The notes below the pieces were generated by a model. The model had not been told where the DNA came from and made no database searches. It saw only the letters and a list, made by a program, of their open reading frames with translations. Of a DNA stretch of 51,967 nucleotides, positions 30,612 through 38,038 are shown one piece after another (within the stretch, counting starts at the first letter, position 1; each line of letters opens with the position of its first letter). The position numbers were made by a program, and so were the translations under genes. This DNA is from an uncultured Clostridia bacterium (GTDB taxonomy: Bacteria > Bacillota > Clostridia > Oscillospirales > Acutalibacteraceae): assembly GCA_947644325.1 (NCBI GenBank), contig CANRZD010000004.1:1-51967 (forward strand), given 5' to 3'.

Positions 30612-32150
30612 CTATGCTTTATTTGTAAGGAGCAGCGCCCGGTCCTCGGGCACCGTCTCCTCGTAGAGCTCGTTTTGCTCCCGTACATCAGTGAGGCGTA
30701 CCCGGTGGCCCTTGGCAATGTCCCAGAGCCTCTCCCCCGCCCGGGCGTAGTAAAGGAGGAACCGCGGCCGCCTCTCAAAGCCCGGGGCGCTGTCGTCGCA
30801 CCCGGCGCCGGTCAGGTATTTCACGGTGTTCACGCTGTAGAGCAGGGCGGTCACCGCGGTCTCGGCGGAGATCTCCACCGTGCTCTTGTCGGCGATGCGG
30901 TACTCCCACACGTCGGTGTGGGCGTCTATGCGGCACTTGCCGGGGGCGCCGTCGGGCAGTTCTGTAGTAAAGGTGTGGTCAAAGGCCTTTTCCGTGTAGA
31001 GGATGCGCCCCTGGCCGTTTACGTACAGCAGGCACATGCTGAGTTTCACCCGGTAGGTGAGCTTCCCCTTTTCGCACAGGGCCTGCACGCTGTCCTGCTG
31101 GCACCACAGGTCCAGCACCCGCTGTATCTCCTCGCCGGAGAGCGCAAGGCTGCACTTTTTCTTTAAGACCTCGCTGTGCACCCCGTGCACCAAGGTAAAG
31201 GCGCTCTGGCCGCTGCGCAGCTCCAGGGGGGCGTCTACCGAGAAGGCGTCGTCTACCACCTCCACCTCGCAGGCCTTGTAGAGGAAGGCCACCAGGAAGA
31301 CCTTCACCACGGCGCTTACCCCGGTGTTCTCCCCCACGTCGTCCTCCTTGGGGGTCAGGGCGCACTCCCCGGTGACGGCCTGGATGTCGCAGACGCAGCC
31401 CTCCTGTGCCCCGGCGCAGTCGATGGTCTGGGTGAAATCGATGGTGGCGGTCATCTTCTCCACCACCGTGGGGTCCATGGCCGAGGTGTACAGGAACCCC
31501 ACGTCCGCCACGCCGCTTACGGTCAGGCGCTCTTCGGTCAGGCGGCTCTCGGTGACGCGGCAGCACACGTCCCGGCGCAGGATGGTTTCAATAGGCGGCT
31601 TGCCGTTTTTCAGGGCCAGTTCGTCCTCTATGGTGAACTGGTGGCACAGGGCGTTCACCGCCTGGTGGGCCGGGAAGGACCGGCCCCGCTTCTCTAAGGA
31701 GGGCTCCTCCAGGTCGGCGGTGACCCGCTCGCTTCGCTGCACCACGGCCAGCACCTGCAAAGACACCGCCGCGTGCAGGTCCAGCCTTCTGGCACTGACG
31801 GCCCGGCAGGTCATATGGGGGATGCTGGCCCGCACGCAGGCCACGGCCTTTTCCTCCGCCGACTTCAGCTTCACGCTCTGGGTGAACTCCTTTGTGAACT
31901 CGCAGCAGCGCACGCAGTCCCCCTTGCTGTCCAGGTACAGGGCCCGCACGTCGGCCACGCCGTCTATGGTCAGCGTGTCCCCCGAGATGAGGGTGGAGGA
32001 CACCTCCGGCACCACCCGGCATTTTAAGAGCTTTTGTATATCGGGGCAGTAGTCCGGCAGGTTGTACTCGGTGTCCAGGGGGGTCTCACAGCTGCCGCTG
32101 TAAACGGGGTCGAAATAATCATAGGGCACAGTCTTGCTTTTAGCCTGCAT
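30612..32150 (-). CDS. sipL: SipL-like DUF3794 and LysM protein (SpoIVA partner)
   Basis: A 512-residue protein with repeated DUF3794-type segments (SGDTLTIDGVADVRALYLDS; LTEERLTVSGVADVGFLYTS) and a C-terminal LysM domain (YYARAGERLWDIAKGHRVRL). This is the architecture of C. difficile SipL, which binds SpoIVA through its LysM domain and is needed for coat encasement. It also replaces the role of SpoVID. The ATG at 32150 has AAAGGAGAGG upstream; a start 21 codons earlier would cover the promoter. Direct linkage to spoIVA supports the call; sipL and spoIVA are not always neighbours. Confidence 0.85.
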   Translation of the reverse strand: MQAKSKTVPYDYFDPVYSGSCETPLDTEYNLPDYCPDIQKLLKCRVVPEVSSTLISGDTLTIDGVADVRALYLDSKGDCVRCCEFTKEFTQSVKLKSAEEKAVACVRASIPHMTCRAVSARRLDLHAAVSLQVLAVVQRSERVTADLEEPSLEKRGRSFPAHQAVNALCHQFTIEDELALKNGKPPIETILRRDVCCRVTESRLTEERLTVSGVADVGFLYTSAMDPTVVEKMTATIDFTQTIDCAGAQEGCVCDIQAVTGECALTPKEDDVGENTGVSAVVKVFLVAFLYKACEVEVVDDAFSVDAPLELRSGQSAFTLVHGVHSEVLKKKCSLALSGEEIQRVLDLWCQQDSVQALCEKGKLTYRVKLSMCLLYVNGQGRILYTEKAFDHTFTTELPDGAPGKCRIDAHTDVWEYRIADKSTVEISAETAVTALLYSVNTVKYLTGAGCDDSAPGFERRPRFLLYYARAGERLWDIAKGHRVRLTDVREQNELYEETVPEDRALLLTNKA

Positions 32151-32180
32151 ACAGTATCCTCTCCTTTGCCTTTCTATTCC

Positions 32181-32211
32181 ATATGTATGCACGTCCCCCG
32201 GGAATATGCGC
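32181..32211 (-). promoter_or_regulatory. Sigma-E-like (mother-cell sporulation) promoter of sipL-spoIVA
   Basis: On the minus strand GCGCATATT (32211-32203) and CATACATAT (32189-32181) are separated by 13 bases. This closely follows the sigma-E consensus (ATATT at -35, CATACA at -10) known from Bacillus and C. difficile. It lies 31 bases before the sipL start and directly after the spoVM terminator. Confidence 0.7.
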
Positions 32212-32251
32212 AAAGAAAAAGCCCCCGCCGGGGCAAAGCCCAGGCAGGGGC
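32211..32251 (-). terminator. Strong terminator after spoVM
   Basis: GCCCCTGCCTGGGC, loop TTT, GCCCCGGCGGGGGC, then TTTTTCTTT on the minus strand: a 14-base stem with one wobble and one mismatch. It starts 26 bases after the spoVM stop and closes the yicC-to-spoVM transcription units. Confidence 0.88.
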
Positions 32252-32276
32252 GCAGAGAGGATATGTTCTTTTTTCC

Positions 32277-32366
32277 TTATGCTTCGGTCACTTTCCGTAT
32301 GCCGTAGAGCTTGCGCAGGAAGAAGCCCATAAAGCCCTTCCGCTTTTCCAATACCACTACCTTCAC
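32277..32366 (-). CDS. spoVM: SpoVM-like 29-residue amphipathic peptide
   Basis: A microgene starting GTG, reading MKVVVLEKRKGFMGFFLRKL and ending in RKVTEA. The size, MKxxx start and amphipathic basic helix fit SpoVM (26 residues in Bacillus), which marks the curved forespore membrane and anchors SpoIVA. The order rsgA-thiN-spoVM is also that of B. subtilis. The ribosome site AGGAGG lies 8 bases before the GTG and overlaps the stop of the Cys-rich gene. The Pro at position 9 of Bacillus SpoVM, important there for curvature sensing, is absent. Synteny carries much of the call. Confidence 0.75.
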   Translation of the reverse strand: MKVVVLEKRKGFMGFFLRKLYGIRKVTEA

Positions 32367-32378
32367 CGAAAACGCCTC

Positions 32379-32555
32379 CTATCCATGTTTAAGCAGCGAA
32401 ACGCCCAAGGCCACCAGGATCACCGCGCAGAAAAACAGCGCCAGCCCCGTGGGGCACAAGCACGACAGGGACATCCCCAGCCCAAAGCACACCGTGCACA
32501 TGCACCGGCACTGGTAGTTTTTGAGACAGGTGTTCTTAAAGTTCGGCCTTCCCAT
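32379..32555 (-). CDS. 58-residue Cys-rich membrane protein upstream of spoVM
   Basis: A small protein, MGRPNFKNTCLKNYQCRCMC at the start, with eight cysteines, most in its first 35 residues (CLKNYQCRCMCTVCFG), then a hydrophobic helix (LALFFCAVILVALGVSLL) and a short basic end. The cysteines could bind metal or form disulfides in the spore envelope. I do not recognise the family. GGAGG stands 6 bases before the ATG. Its stop codon overlaps the spoVM ribosome site, so translation of the two is probably coupled, and the pair has its own promoter. Confidence 0.65.
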   Translation of the reverse strand: MGRPNFKNTCLKNYQCRCMCTVCFGLGMSLSCLCPTGLALFFCAVILVALGVSLLKHG

Positions 32556-32612
32556 CCTATGCCTCCTCCCCTGGCCCGCGGGCCCGCCGGGGGAGACCCC
32601 CGACATTAACAG

Positions 32613-32641
32613 TATATACCGCGGGGGGAAAAGTGTGACAA
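32613..32641 (-). promoter_or_regulatory. Promoter of the Cys-rich gene and spoVM
   Basis: On the minus strand TTGTCA (32641-32636), 17 bases, TATATA (32618-32613), just after the thiN stop. A GGGGGTCTCCCCC hairpin and a GCGGGCCCGC palindrome follow in the leader before the ribosome site. It reads as a vegetative-type promoter, although a spore-stage sigma factor cannot be excluded. Confidence 0.55.
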
Positions 32642-32646
32642 GAGCC

Positions 32647-33267
32647 CTAGGCCGTATAGACCACCACTAAGGCCGTGCCCCTATGTACCCGTATCACGGC
32701 CCGGTCGGCGGTGATGGCGTTGCTGACCCCCATACTGAGGCCCCCGATGCTCAGGTCCTCCCGGCTCAAGGGGTACTGCAGGCCGGTGTAGCTTACGTTT
32801 GCGCTCAGGCACCCATAGGGGAACACGGACACCGTGGCCCCCTTCATGCCGGTGATGGTGAGCTTTTCGTCGGAGATCATGAAGACCTTGGTGTGCTCGT
32901 CCCCCAGGTACCCCCGGCCCCCGTGGTCCCGCAGAAAGCGCAGCACCTCCAGGCTTGCCAGGGTGTGGTCGAACCTGGGCCCCCCCAGGCACCCCAGAAG
33001 CACAAAGTCCCGGTAGCCCTTGGAGAGGCCCTTCATGGCCGCGAACATGGTGTCCGTCACGTCCTTCTCCACGGGCAGGGTCATGCACTTCACGTCTTTG
33101 GGGGGCGGGGTTTTGGCGGAGTCAAAGTCCCCCACCACCAGATCCGGCTTTATGCCCGCCTTCTGGGCCGTCTCAAAGCCCGCGTCCGCGCAGATGATAT
33201 AGTAGTTCTCCAGGTCAAATTCCCGAAAGGCCCTGCCGCCCCCTATGGGCGACGCGCCGATGATCAT
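32647..33267 (-). CDS. thiN: Thiamine pyrophosphokinase
   Basis: A 206-residue enzyme that makes thiamine pyrophosphate from thiamine and ATP. The Asp motifs are LVVGDFDSAKTPP, EKDVTDTMFAAMKGL and CLGGPRFDHTLASLEVL; the C-terminal beta domain carries GLQYPLSREDLSIGGLSMGV then SNAI. I chose the ATG at 33267: it overlaps the rsgA stop (ATGA) and has AAAAAAGGGA upstream. A start eight codons earlier has no ribosome site. B. subtilis has rpe between rsgA and thiN; that gene is absent here. Confidence 0.9.
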   Translation of the reverse strand: MIIGASPIGGGRAFREFDLENYYIICADAGFETAQKAGIKPDLVVGDFDSAKTPPPKDVKCMTLPVEKDVTDTMFAAMKGLSKGYRDFVLLGCLGGPRFDHTLASLEVLRFLRDHGGRGYLGDEHTKVFMISDEKLTITGMKGATVSVFPYGCLSANVSYTGLQYPLSREDLSIGGLSMGVSNAITADRAVIRVHRGTALVVVYTA

Positions 33268-34178
33268 ACATTCCCTTTTTTCTGCTGCCATGCTTTGACA
33301 TCCTTTATCTCTTGATACATTTGTACGTAGCTTTCAAAGCGGGTCTTCCCCACCACGCCGTTTCTTACCCCCTCCAGCACCGCGCAGCCCTTTTCGCAGG
33401 TGTGCGAGCAGGAGGAAAACTGACAGCCCTCCGCCAGGGGGGCCATTTCCCGAAACCCCTCTATGAGCCGCTCCTTGTCCGTCAGGCGGTAGCGTGAAAG
33501 CTCAAAGGTGGAGAACCCCGGGGTGTCCGCCACGTAGCAGCCCTCCCCGGTCTTGTAGAGCTCCACCTCCCGGGTGGTGTGGCGGCCCCGGCCCAGCTTC
33601 TGGCTGATCTCCCCAGTCCGGAGCGCAAGCCCGGGGAACAGGGCGTTTAGAAGCGTGGACTTGCCCACCCCCGAGTTGCCCGTAAAGGCCGATATGCCCC
33701 GGGTGAGAAGGGCCCGCACCTCTTCTACCCCCTCCCCCGTCACCGCAGATACCAGAAGGCACGAAAGCCCCGCCAGCCGGTAGCCCTCCCGCAGGGCCTC
33801 CAGGGGCCCGTGGGCCAGGTCGGCCTTTGTGAACACCACAATGGGCTCGATGCCGGAGAGCTCCGCCGCGGCCACGGTCTTGTCAAGGAGCAGGGGCACA
33901 GGGGCCGGGTCTCTCATGGAGGACACCACAAAGAGCCGGTCCAGGTTCGCTAAGGGCGGGCGCACCAGGGCGTTTTTGCGGGGGTGTATCAGGGTCAGGG
34001 CCCCGGTGCGGTCCTCGTCGGTGACGCTCACCCGCACCCGGTCCCCGGCGCAGGGGGAGACCCCCTCCTTGCGAAAGCGCCCCCTTGCCGTCACCGTGTA
34101 GAAGCCCTCTTCTGTCTCCACCGTGTAAAAGCCCCCCACGCACTTGCGCACCAGTCCCTCTGTTTCCCGGTAATCCAT
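33264..34178 (-). CDS. rsgA: Ribosome small-subunit assembly GTPase RsgA
   Basis: A 304-residue circularly permuted GTPase. An N-terminal OB domain (ETEGLVRKCVGGFYTVETEE) is followed by FTKADL (G4), SAVTGEGVEEV (G5), then the P-loop TGNSGVGKSTLLNALF (G1), and DTPGFSTF (G3). The zinc site is CQFSSCSHTCEKGCAV. It checks late 30S maturation. It lies directly downstream of prkC as in B. subtilis, where PrkC phosphorylates it. Confidence 0.95.
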   Translation of the reverse strand: MDYRETEGLVRKCVGGFYTVETEEGFYTVTARGRFRKEGVSPCAGDRVRVSVTDEDRTGALTLIHPRKNALVRPPLANLDRLFVVSSMRDPAPVPLLLDKTVAAAELSGIEPIVVFTKADLAHGPLEALREGYRLAGLSCLLVSAVTGEGVEEVRALLTRGISAFTGNSGVGKSTLLNALFPGLALRTGEISQKLGRGRHTTREVELYKTGEGCYVADTPGFSTFELSRYRLTDKERLIEGFREMAPLAEGCQFSSCSHTCEKGCAVLEGVRNGVVGKTRFESYVQMYQEIKDVKAWQQKKGNV

Positions 34179-34184
34179 GCCCGG

Positions 34185-36221
34185 CTACTCCTCTTCCCCG
34201 CCGTCCCCGGTGCCGCCGTCTTCATCGCCGGCGCCGCCGGTGCTGGGGATGTTCACCTCGTGGGTCTGCACCACTGTGGGCTCGCCCCCGTTCTTGAAAT
34301 CGAAGGAGAGCTCCATATAGGGCTGGTCGTTCAATGTGATTATCACCGTGTCCACGCTGGTGGTGCCGGTGAAGGCCACCCGGTAGGTGCCCGAGTAGGC
34401 CGGGTTCACGGTGGTGTTCTCCTCCAGGTTGCCGTTGCGGTAGACCTTGAGGGTCACGTCGGCGTGGATGCTCTGGGGCAGGCTGATGGTCTTTTCCAGC
34501 GTCTTCTCCGCGCCCATGCCGGAGCTGACTATAAGGTCCACCGTGGCCCCCTCTGAGACCTCCGTGCCCGACTCGGGATTTAAGCTCAGGACGATGTCCT
34601 TGCCCTCGGAGCTTTCGTCGTCATAGGTGATGCTGCCCACCGTCAGCCCCGCGTCCTCCAGGGTGGCGGTGACGTTATAGAGCAGCTGGCCCTTCAAGTT
34701 GTCGGGCACCTTCACCTTCTTTTTGGCCGGGCCCTTGCTCACCCGCAGAATGACGATGGATCCCGCGTCCACCTTGGAGAAGGCGGCCGGGTCGGTAGAG
34801 ACGATACGGCCCACGTCCACCTCGTCGTCGGCCACGTCCTCGCTCTTGTACTTCAGGTTCAACTGTTTTAAGAGGGCTATGGCGTCGGCCTGGGAGTAGT
34901 CCTTCATGTCGGGTATCTCCACCTGCTCTATCTGTCCGTTCACCATCAGCTCCACCTGCCGGCCCTTTTTCACCATGATGCCCGCGTTGGGGGTCTGCTT
35001 CAAGATCTCCCCGGGGCGCTTATCCGGGTCGTTGCCTTCTGTAGTGGTGAACTTGAAGTTTGCGTTATACTCCTCGTTGCCGATGACCTCCTCGTAGAGC
35101 ATCCCCACTAAAGGAGGCATCTCCAGCTGCTCGGTCTCGTCCCCCTCTAAAAGGGTCTCCCAGTTATTGAGAAGCCACACGGCCCCCACAGTCAGGCCCA
35201 CGATGATGAGGGCGGCCAAAATGCCCTTTATTGCCATGGCCCCCCGGGCCCCCCGGCGGGAGCGCACGAACTCCTCCTCGTACTCGTAGCTGTCATCGTA
35301 GGCGGGGGTGAAGCGGGAATTGTCGTAGGCGTTCATGCCCTGGGGGGCGTTGTAGCCGGGCTGGGCCTGATAGTCGTAGTGGAAGGTCATGGCGGGGCTG
35401 CGGCGGAAGCGGTCCAAATCGTCCAGCATCTCCCCGGCGCTCTGGAAGCGGTTCACGGGGTTTTTCTCCATGGCGTGCATGGTGATCTGCTCCAGGCCCC
35501 GGGGGATATTGGGGTTCAACTCCCTGGGCTGGGCGGGCTTTGCCTGCAGCTGCATCAGCGCCACCGACACGGCGTTTTCCGCCACAAAGGGCAGGCGGCC
35601 CGTGAGCATTTCATAGAGCACCACGCCCAAGGAGTAGATGTCCGCCTTATCGGTGATATAGTCCCCCCTGGCCTGCTCCGGCGCGATATAGTGCACAGAG
35701 CCGATGGCCTTGTCGGTCATGGTCTGGGTGTCGCTCTGGGAGAAGCGGGCGATGCCGAAGTCGGCCACCTTTATGGTGCCGTCCTGCAAGAGCATGATGT
35801 TCTGGGGCTTTATGTCCCGGTGGATGATGCCCTTGCTGTGGGCGTGCTCCAGGGCCAGCAATATCTGGGAAGTAAAGTGCACGGCCTCCTGCCAGCGGAT
35901 GGCGCCCTCCTGCTCGATATACTCTTTTAAGGAGATGCCGTCGATATACTCCATGACGATATACTGGAGCCTATCCCCGAAGCTCACGTCGAAGACCTCC
36001 ACGATATTGGGGTGGGAGAGAAGCGTGATGGCCTTGGCTTCGTTGCGGAAACGCCTGAGAAAGTCGCTGTTGTCCGAAAACTCTTCCTTTAATATCTTGA
36101 TGGCCACCCAGCGGTCCTCCACCCGGTCGTAGGCCCTATACACATAGGCCATGCCCCCCACGCCCAGAAGGTCGTGTATCTCATATTTCCCGTCAAGGCG
36201 CTTGCCGATGAATTTGTCCAT
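34185..36221 (-). CDS. prkC: PASTA-domain Ser/Thr protein kinase PrkC
   Basis: A 678-residue membrane kinase. The kinase domain (residues ~1-270) has the glycine loop LGVGGMAYVYRAYD, Lys in VAIKILK, HRDIKPQN, DFGIARFS and YIAPEQARG. A linker with many Tyr and Asp residues leads to one membrane helix (IKGILAALIIVGLTVGAVWL). Outside are three PASTA repeats (starting near MPPLVGMLYE, VEIPDMKDYS and VKVPDNLKGQ) and a C-terminal beta domain with an acidic Gly-rich tail (GDEDGGTGDGGEEE). PrkC senses muropeptides or lipid II and can trigger spore germination. It is paired with its phosphatase gene prpC. Confidence 0.95.
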   Translation of the reverse strand: MDKFIGKRLDGKYEIHDLLGVGGMAYVYRAYDRVEDRWVAIKILKEEFSDNSDFLRRFRNEAKAITLLSHPNIVEVFDVSFGDRLQYIVMEYIDGISLKEYIEQEGAIRWQEAVHFTSQILLALEHAHSKGIIHRDIKPQNIMLLQDGTIKVADFGIARFSQSDTQTMTDKAIGSVHYIAPEQARGDYITDKADIYSLGVVLYEMLTGRLPFVAENAVSVALMQLQAKPAQPRELNPNIPRGLEQITMHAMEKNPVNRFQSAGEMLDDLDRFRRSPAMTFHYDYQAQPGYNAPQGMNAYDNSRFTPAYDDSYEYEEEFVRSRRGARGAMAIKGILAALIIVGLTVGAVWLLNNWETLLEGDETEQLEMPPLVGMLYEEVIGNEEYNANFKFTTTEGNDPDKRPGEILKQTPNAGIMVKKGRQVELMVNGQIEQVEIPDMKDYSQADAIALLKQLNLKYKSEDVADDEVDVGRIVSTDPAAFSKVDAGSIVILRVSKGPAKKKVKVPDNLKGQLLYNVTATLEDAGLTVGSITYDDESSEGKDIVLSLNPESGTEVSEGATVDLIVSSGMGAEKTLEKTISLPQSIHADVTLKVYRNGNLEENTTVNPAYSGTYRVAFTGTTSVDTVIITLNDQPYMELSFDFKNGGEPTVVQTHEVNIPSTGGAGDEDGGTGDGGEEE

Positions 36222-36242
36222 ACTCCTTTACCAAACCTTTCT

Positions 36243-36977
36243 CTATACTGTAAAGATGAGCGCGGCTGAAATATTGTCAGAGCCCCCGCAGTCCAGCGCG
36301 TATTGTATGAGCTTCTCTATAAGGTCCCGGGGCTCCTTCTCCCCCTCCATGTATTCCTCCAAAAGGTCGTCGTCCGTGTAGTTGCTCAGCCCGTCCGAGC
36401 AGGCCAGGGCCTTATCTCCCGGCAGGAAGGGGCAGGCGGTGTAGTCCGGGCGCACGGTCTCGTGCACGCCCAGCACCCGGGTGATGATGTTCCGCCGGGG
36501 GTGGCGCCTGGCCTGCTCCCGGGTGATCTCCCCGAAGTTTACCAAATCCTGCACGTAAGAGTGGTCCTCGGTGATCTGGGTGAGACCGCACCGGTTGCAG
36601 ATATAGGCCCGGCTGTCCCCCACGTGCACCACGTGCAGGGTGCCCGGCTCCGCCACCATGACCACCGCCGTGGTGCCCATGCCCCGAAGCATGGGGTCCT
36701 CCAGGGACTTTTTATACACGGCGTCGTTGGCGGCCCGCACGGCGTTTAAGAGCAGGCTCTTCATGCTGCCCCCGCTCAGGCCCAGCTTATAGTGCCGGGT
36801 AATGTACTCCCGGATGCTTTCAAGCGCCAGGGCGCTTGCCACGCTGCCGCCGTTTGCGCCGCCCATGCCGTCGCACACAATGGCCCAGGCGCTTTCCCCT
36901 TCGAAGACGCCGCATTCCCCCGCGTCCTGGTTCGTCCTGCGGACGGCCCCGATGTGGGTGTCAAAGGCTACCCTCAT
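36243..36977 (-). CDS. prpC: PP2C-type Ser/Thr phosphatase PrpC
   Basis: A 244-residue cytoplasmic phosphatase. Metal-binding and catalytic motifs: GAVRRTNQDAGE, VCDGMGGANGG, VHVGDSRAYIC, ACSDGLSNYTDDD and GGSDNISAALI. It reverses PrkC phosphorylation. The gene overlaps rlmN by 17 bases and ends 21 bases before prkC. GGAGGGAAGGG precedes its ATG. Confidence 0.95.
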   Translation of the reverse strand: MRVAFDTHIGAVRRTNQDAGECGVFEGESAWAIVCDGMGGANGGSVASALALESIREYITRHYKLGLSGGSMKSLLLNAVRAANDAVYKKSLEDPMLRGMGTTAVVMVAEPGTLHVVHVGDSRAYICNRCGLTQITEDHSYVQDLVNFGEITREQARRHPRRNIITRVLGVHETVRPDYTACPFLPGDKALACSDGLSNYTDDDLLEEYMEGEKEPRDLIEKLIQYALDCGGSDNISAALIFTV

Positions 36978-38013
36978 GTCCCTTCCCTCCTTCAGTTTTC
37001 CGGCGCAGCTGCCCGCAGGAGGCCTCTATGTCCGCCCCCAGCGTGCGCCGCACCGTGGCGGTGACGCCATGCTCCTGCAAGATCTGCGCGAACCGCCTTT
37101 GGCGGCCGGCGTCGCTTTTTTTGTACCCGGCCCCCGTCACGTCGTTTACGGGGATCAGGTTCACGTGGGCCAGCATCCCCCTGAGCCGCCCGGCCAGCTC
37201 CCGGGCGCAGGCGTCGCTGTCGTTTACGCCCTGTATCATGGCGTACTCAAAGGATATGCGCCGCCCCGTCATTTTCGTGTAATACCGGCAGGCCTTCATC
37301 AGCTCCCCTATGGGCCATCGCTTGTTTACCGGCATGGTACGGCTTCGTATGCCGTCGTTGGGCGCGTGCAGCGATACGGACAAGGTAAGCTGCAGCTTTT
37401 TTTCCGCCAGGGCGTATATCTTATCCACCAGCCCGCAGGTGGAAAGGGAAATGGCCCGCATAGAAAGGTCCATCCCCTCTGGGCACGTGACAAGCTCTAA
37501 AAACCGCAGGACGTTTTCGAAATTATCCAAAGGCTCCCCCATGCCCATGAGCACGATGTGGGAAATCCTCTCCCCCACGTCTTTAGAAGCCGCCTGCACC
37601 TGGGAGAGCATCTCTGAGGGGAACAGGTCCCTTGCGAAGCCGCTTTTCCCCGTGGCGCAGAAGCTACAATTCATTTTACACCCAACCTGGGTAGAAATGC
37701 AAATAGAAATCCCATAATGATAGCGCATGAGCACAGATTCTACGCACTGGCCGTCAAAAAGACGGAAAAGAAACTTTATCGTCCCGTCAATTTGTGAAAC
37801 CTGCCGACGCACAATCTCCGCCCCCCGTATCTCATAGCGCTCTGCAAGCTCCCGGCGCAGGTCCTTGGAAAGGTCGGTCATCTCCTCGAACCCCATGGCC
37901 CCCCGGGAGAGCCACCGGAACACCTGCCCGGCCCGAAAGCGCGCAAGGCCCATCTGGGCGAATTCCCCTGTGAGCTCCACTAAGGTGCGGGACTTGATAT
38001 CCAGTTTTTCCAT
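36961..38013 (-). CDS. rlmN: Dual-specificity 23S rRNA/tRNA adenine-C2 methyltransferase RlmN
   Basis: A 350-residue radical-SAM enzyme that methylates A2503 of 23S rRNA and A37 of some tRNAs. The cluster motif is CKMNCSFCATG; HIVLMGMGEPLDNFENVLRF follows, and the methyl-carrying Cys lies in LGADIEASCGQLRRK near the C-terminus. The family length is normal. It sits between rsmB and prpC, the same order as in B. subtilis. Confidence 0.95.
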   Translation of the reverse strand: MEKLDIKSRTLVELTGEFAQMGLARFRAGQVFRWLSRGAMGFEEMTDLSKDLRRELAERYEIRGAEIVRRQVSQIDGTIKFLFRLFDGQCVESVLMRYHYGISICISTQVGCKMNCSFCATGKSGFARDLFPSEMLSQVQAASKDVGERISHIVLMGMGEPLDNFENVLRFLELVTCPEGMDLSMRAISLSTCGLVDKIYALAEKKLQLTLSVSLHAPNDGIRSRTMPVNKRWPIGELMKACRYYTKMTGRRISFEYAMIQGVNDSDACARELAGRLRGMLAHVNLIPVNDVTGAGYKKSDAGRQRRFAQILQEHGVTATVRRTLGADIEASCGQLRRKTEGGKGHEGSL

Positions 38014-38038
38014 GGGCGCGCCCCCTTTCGGAAAAAAG

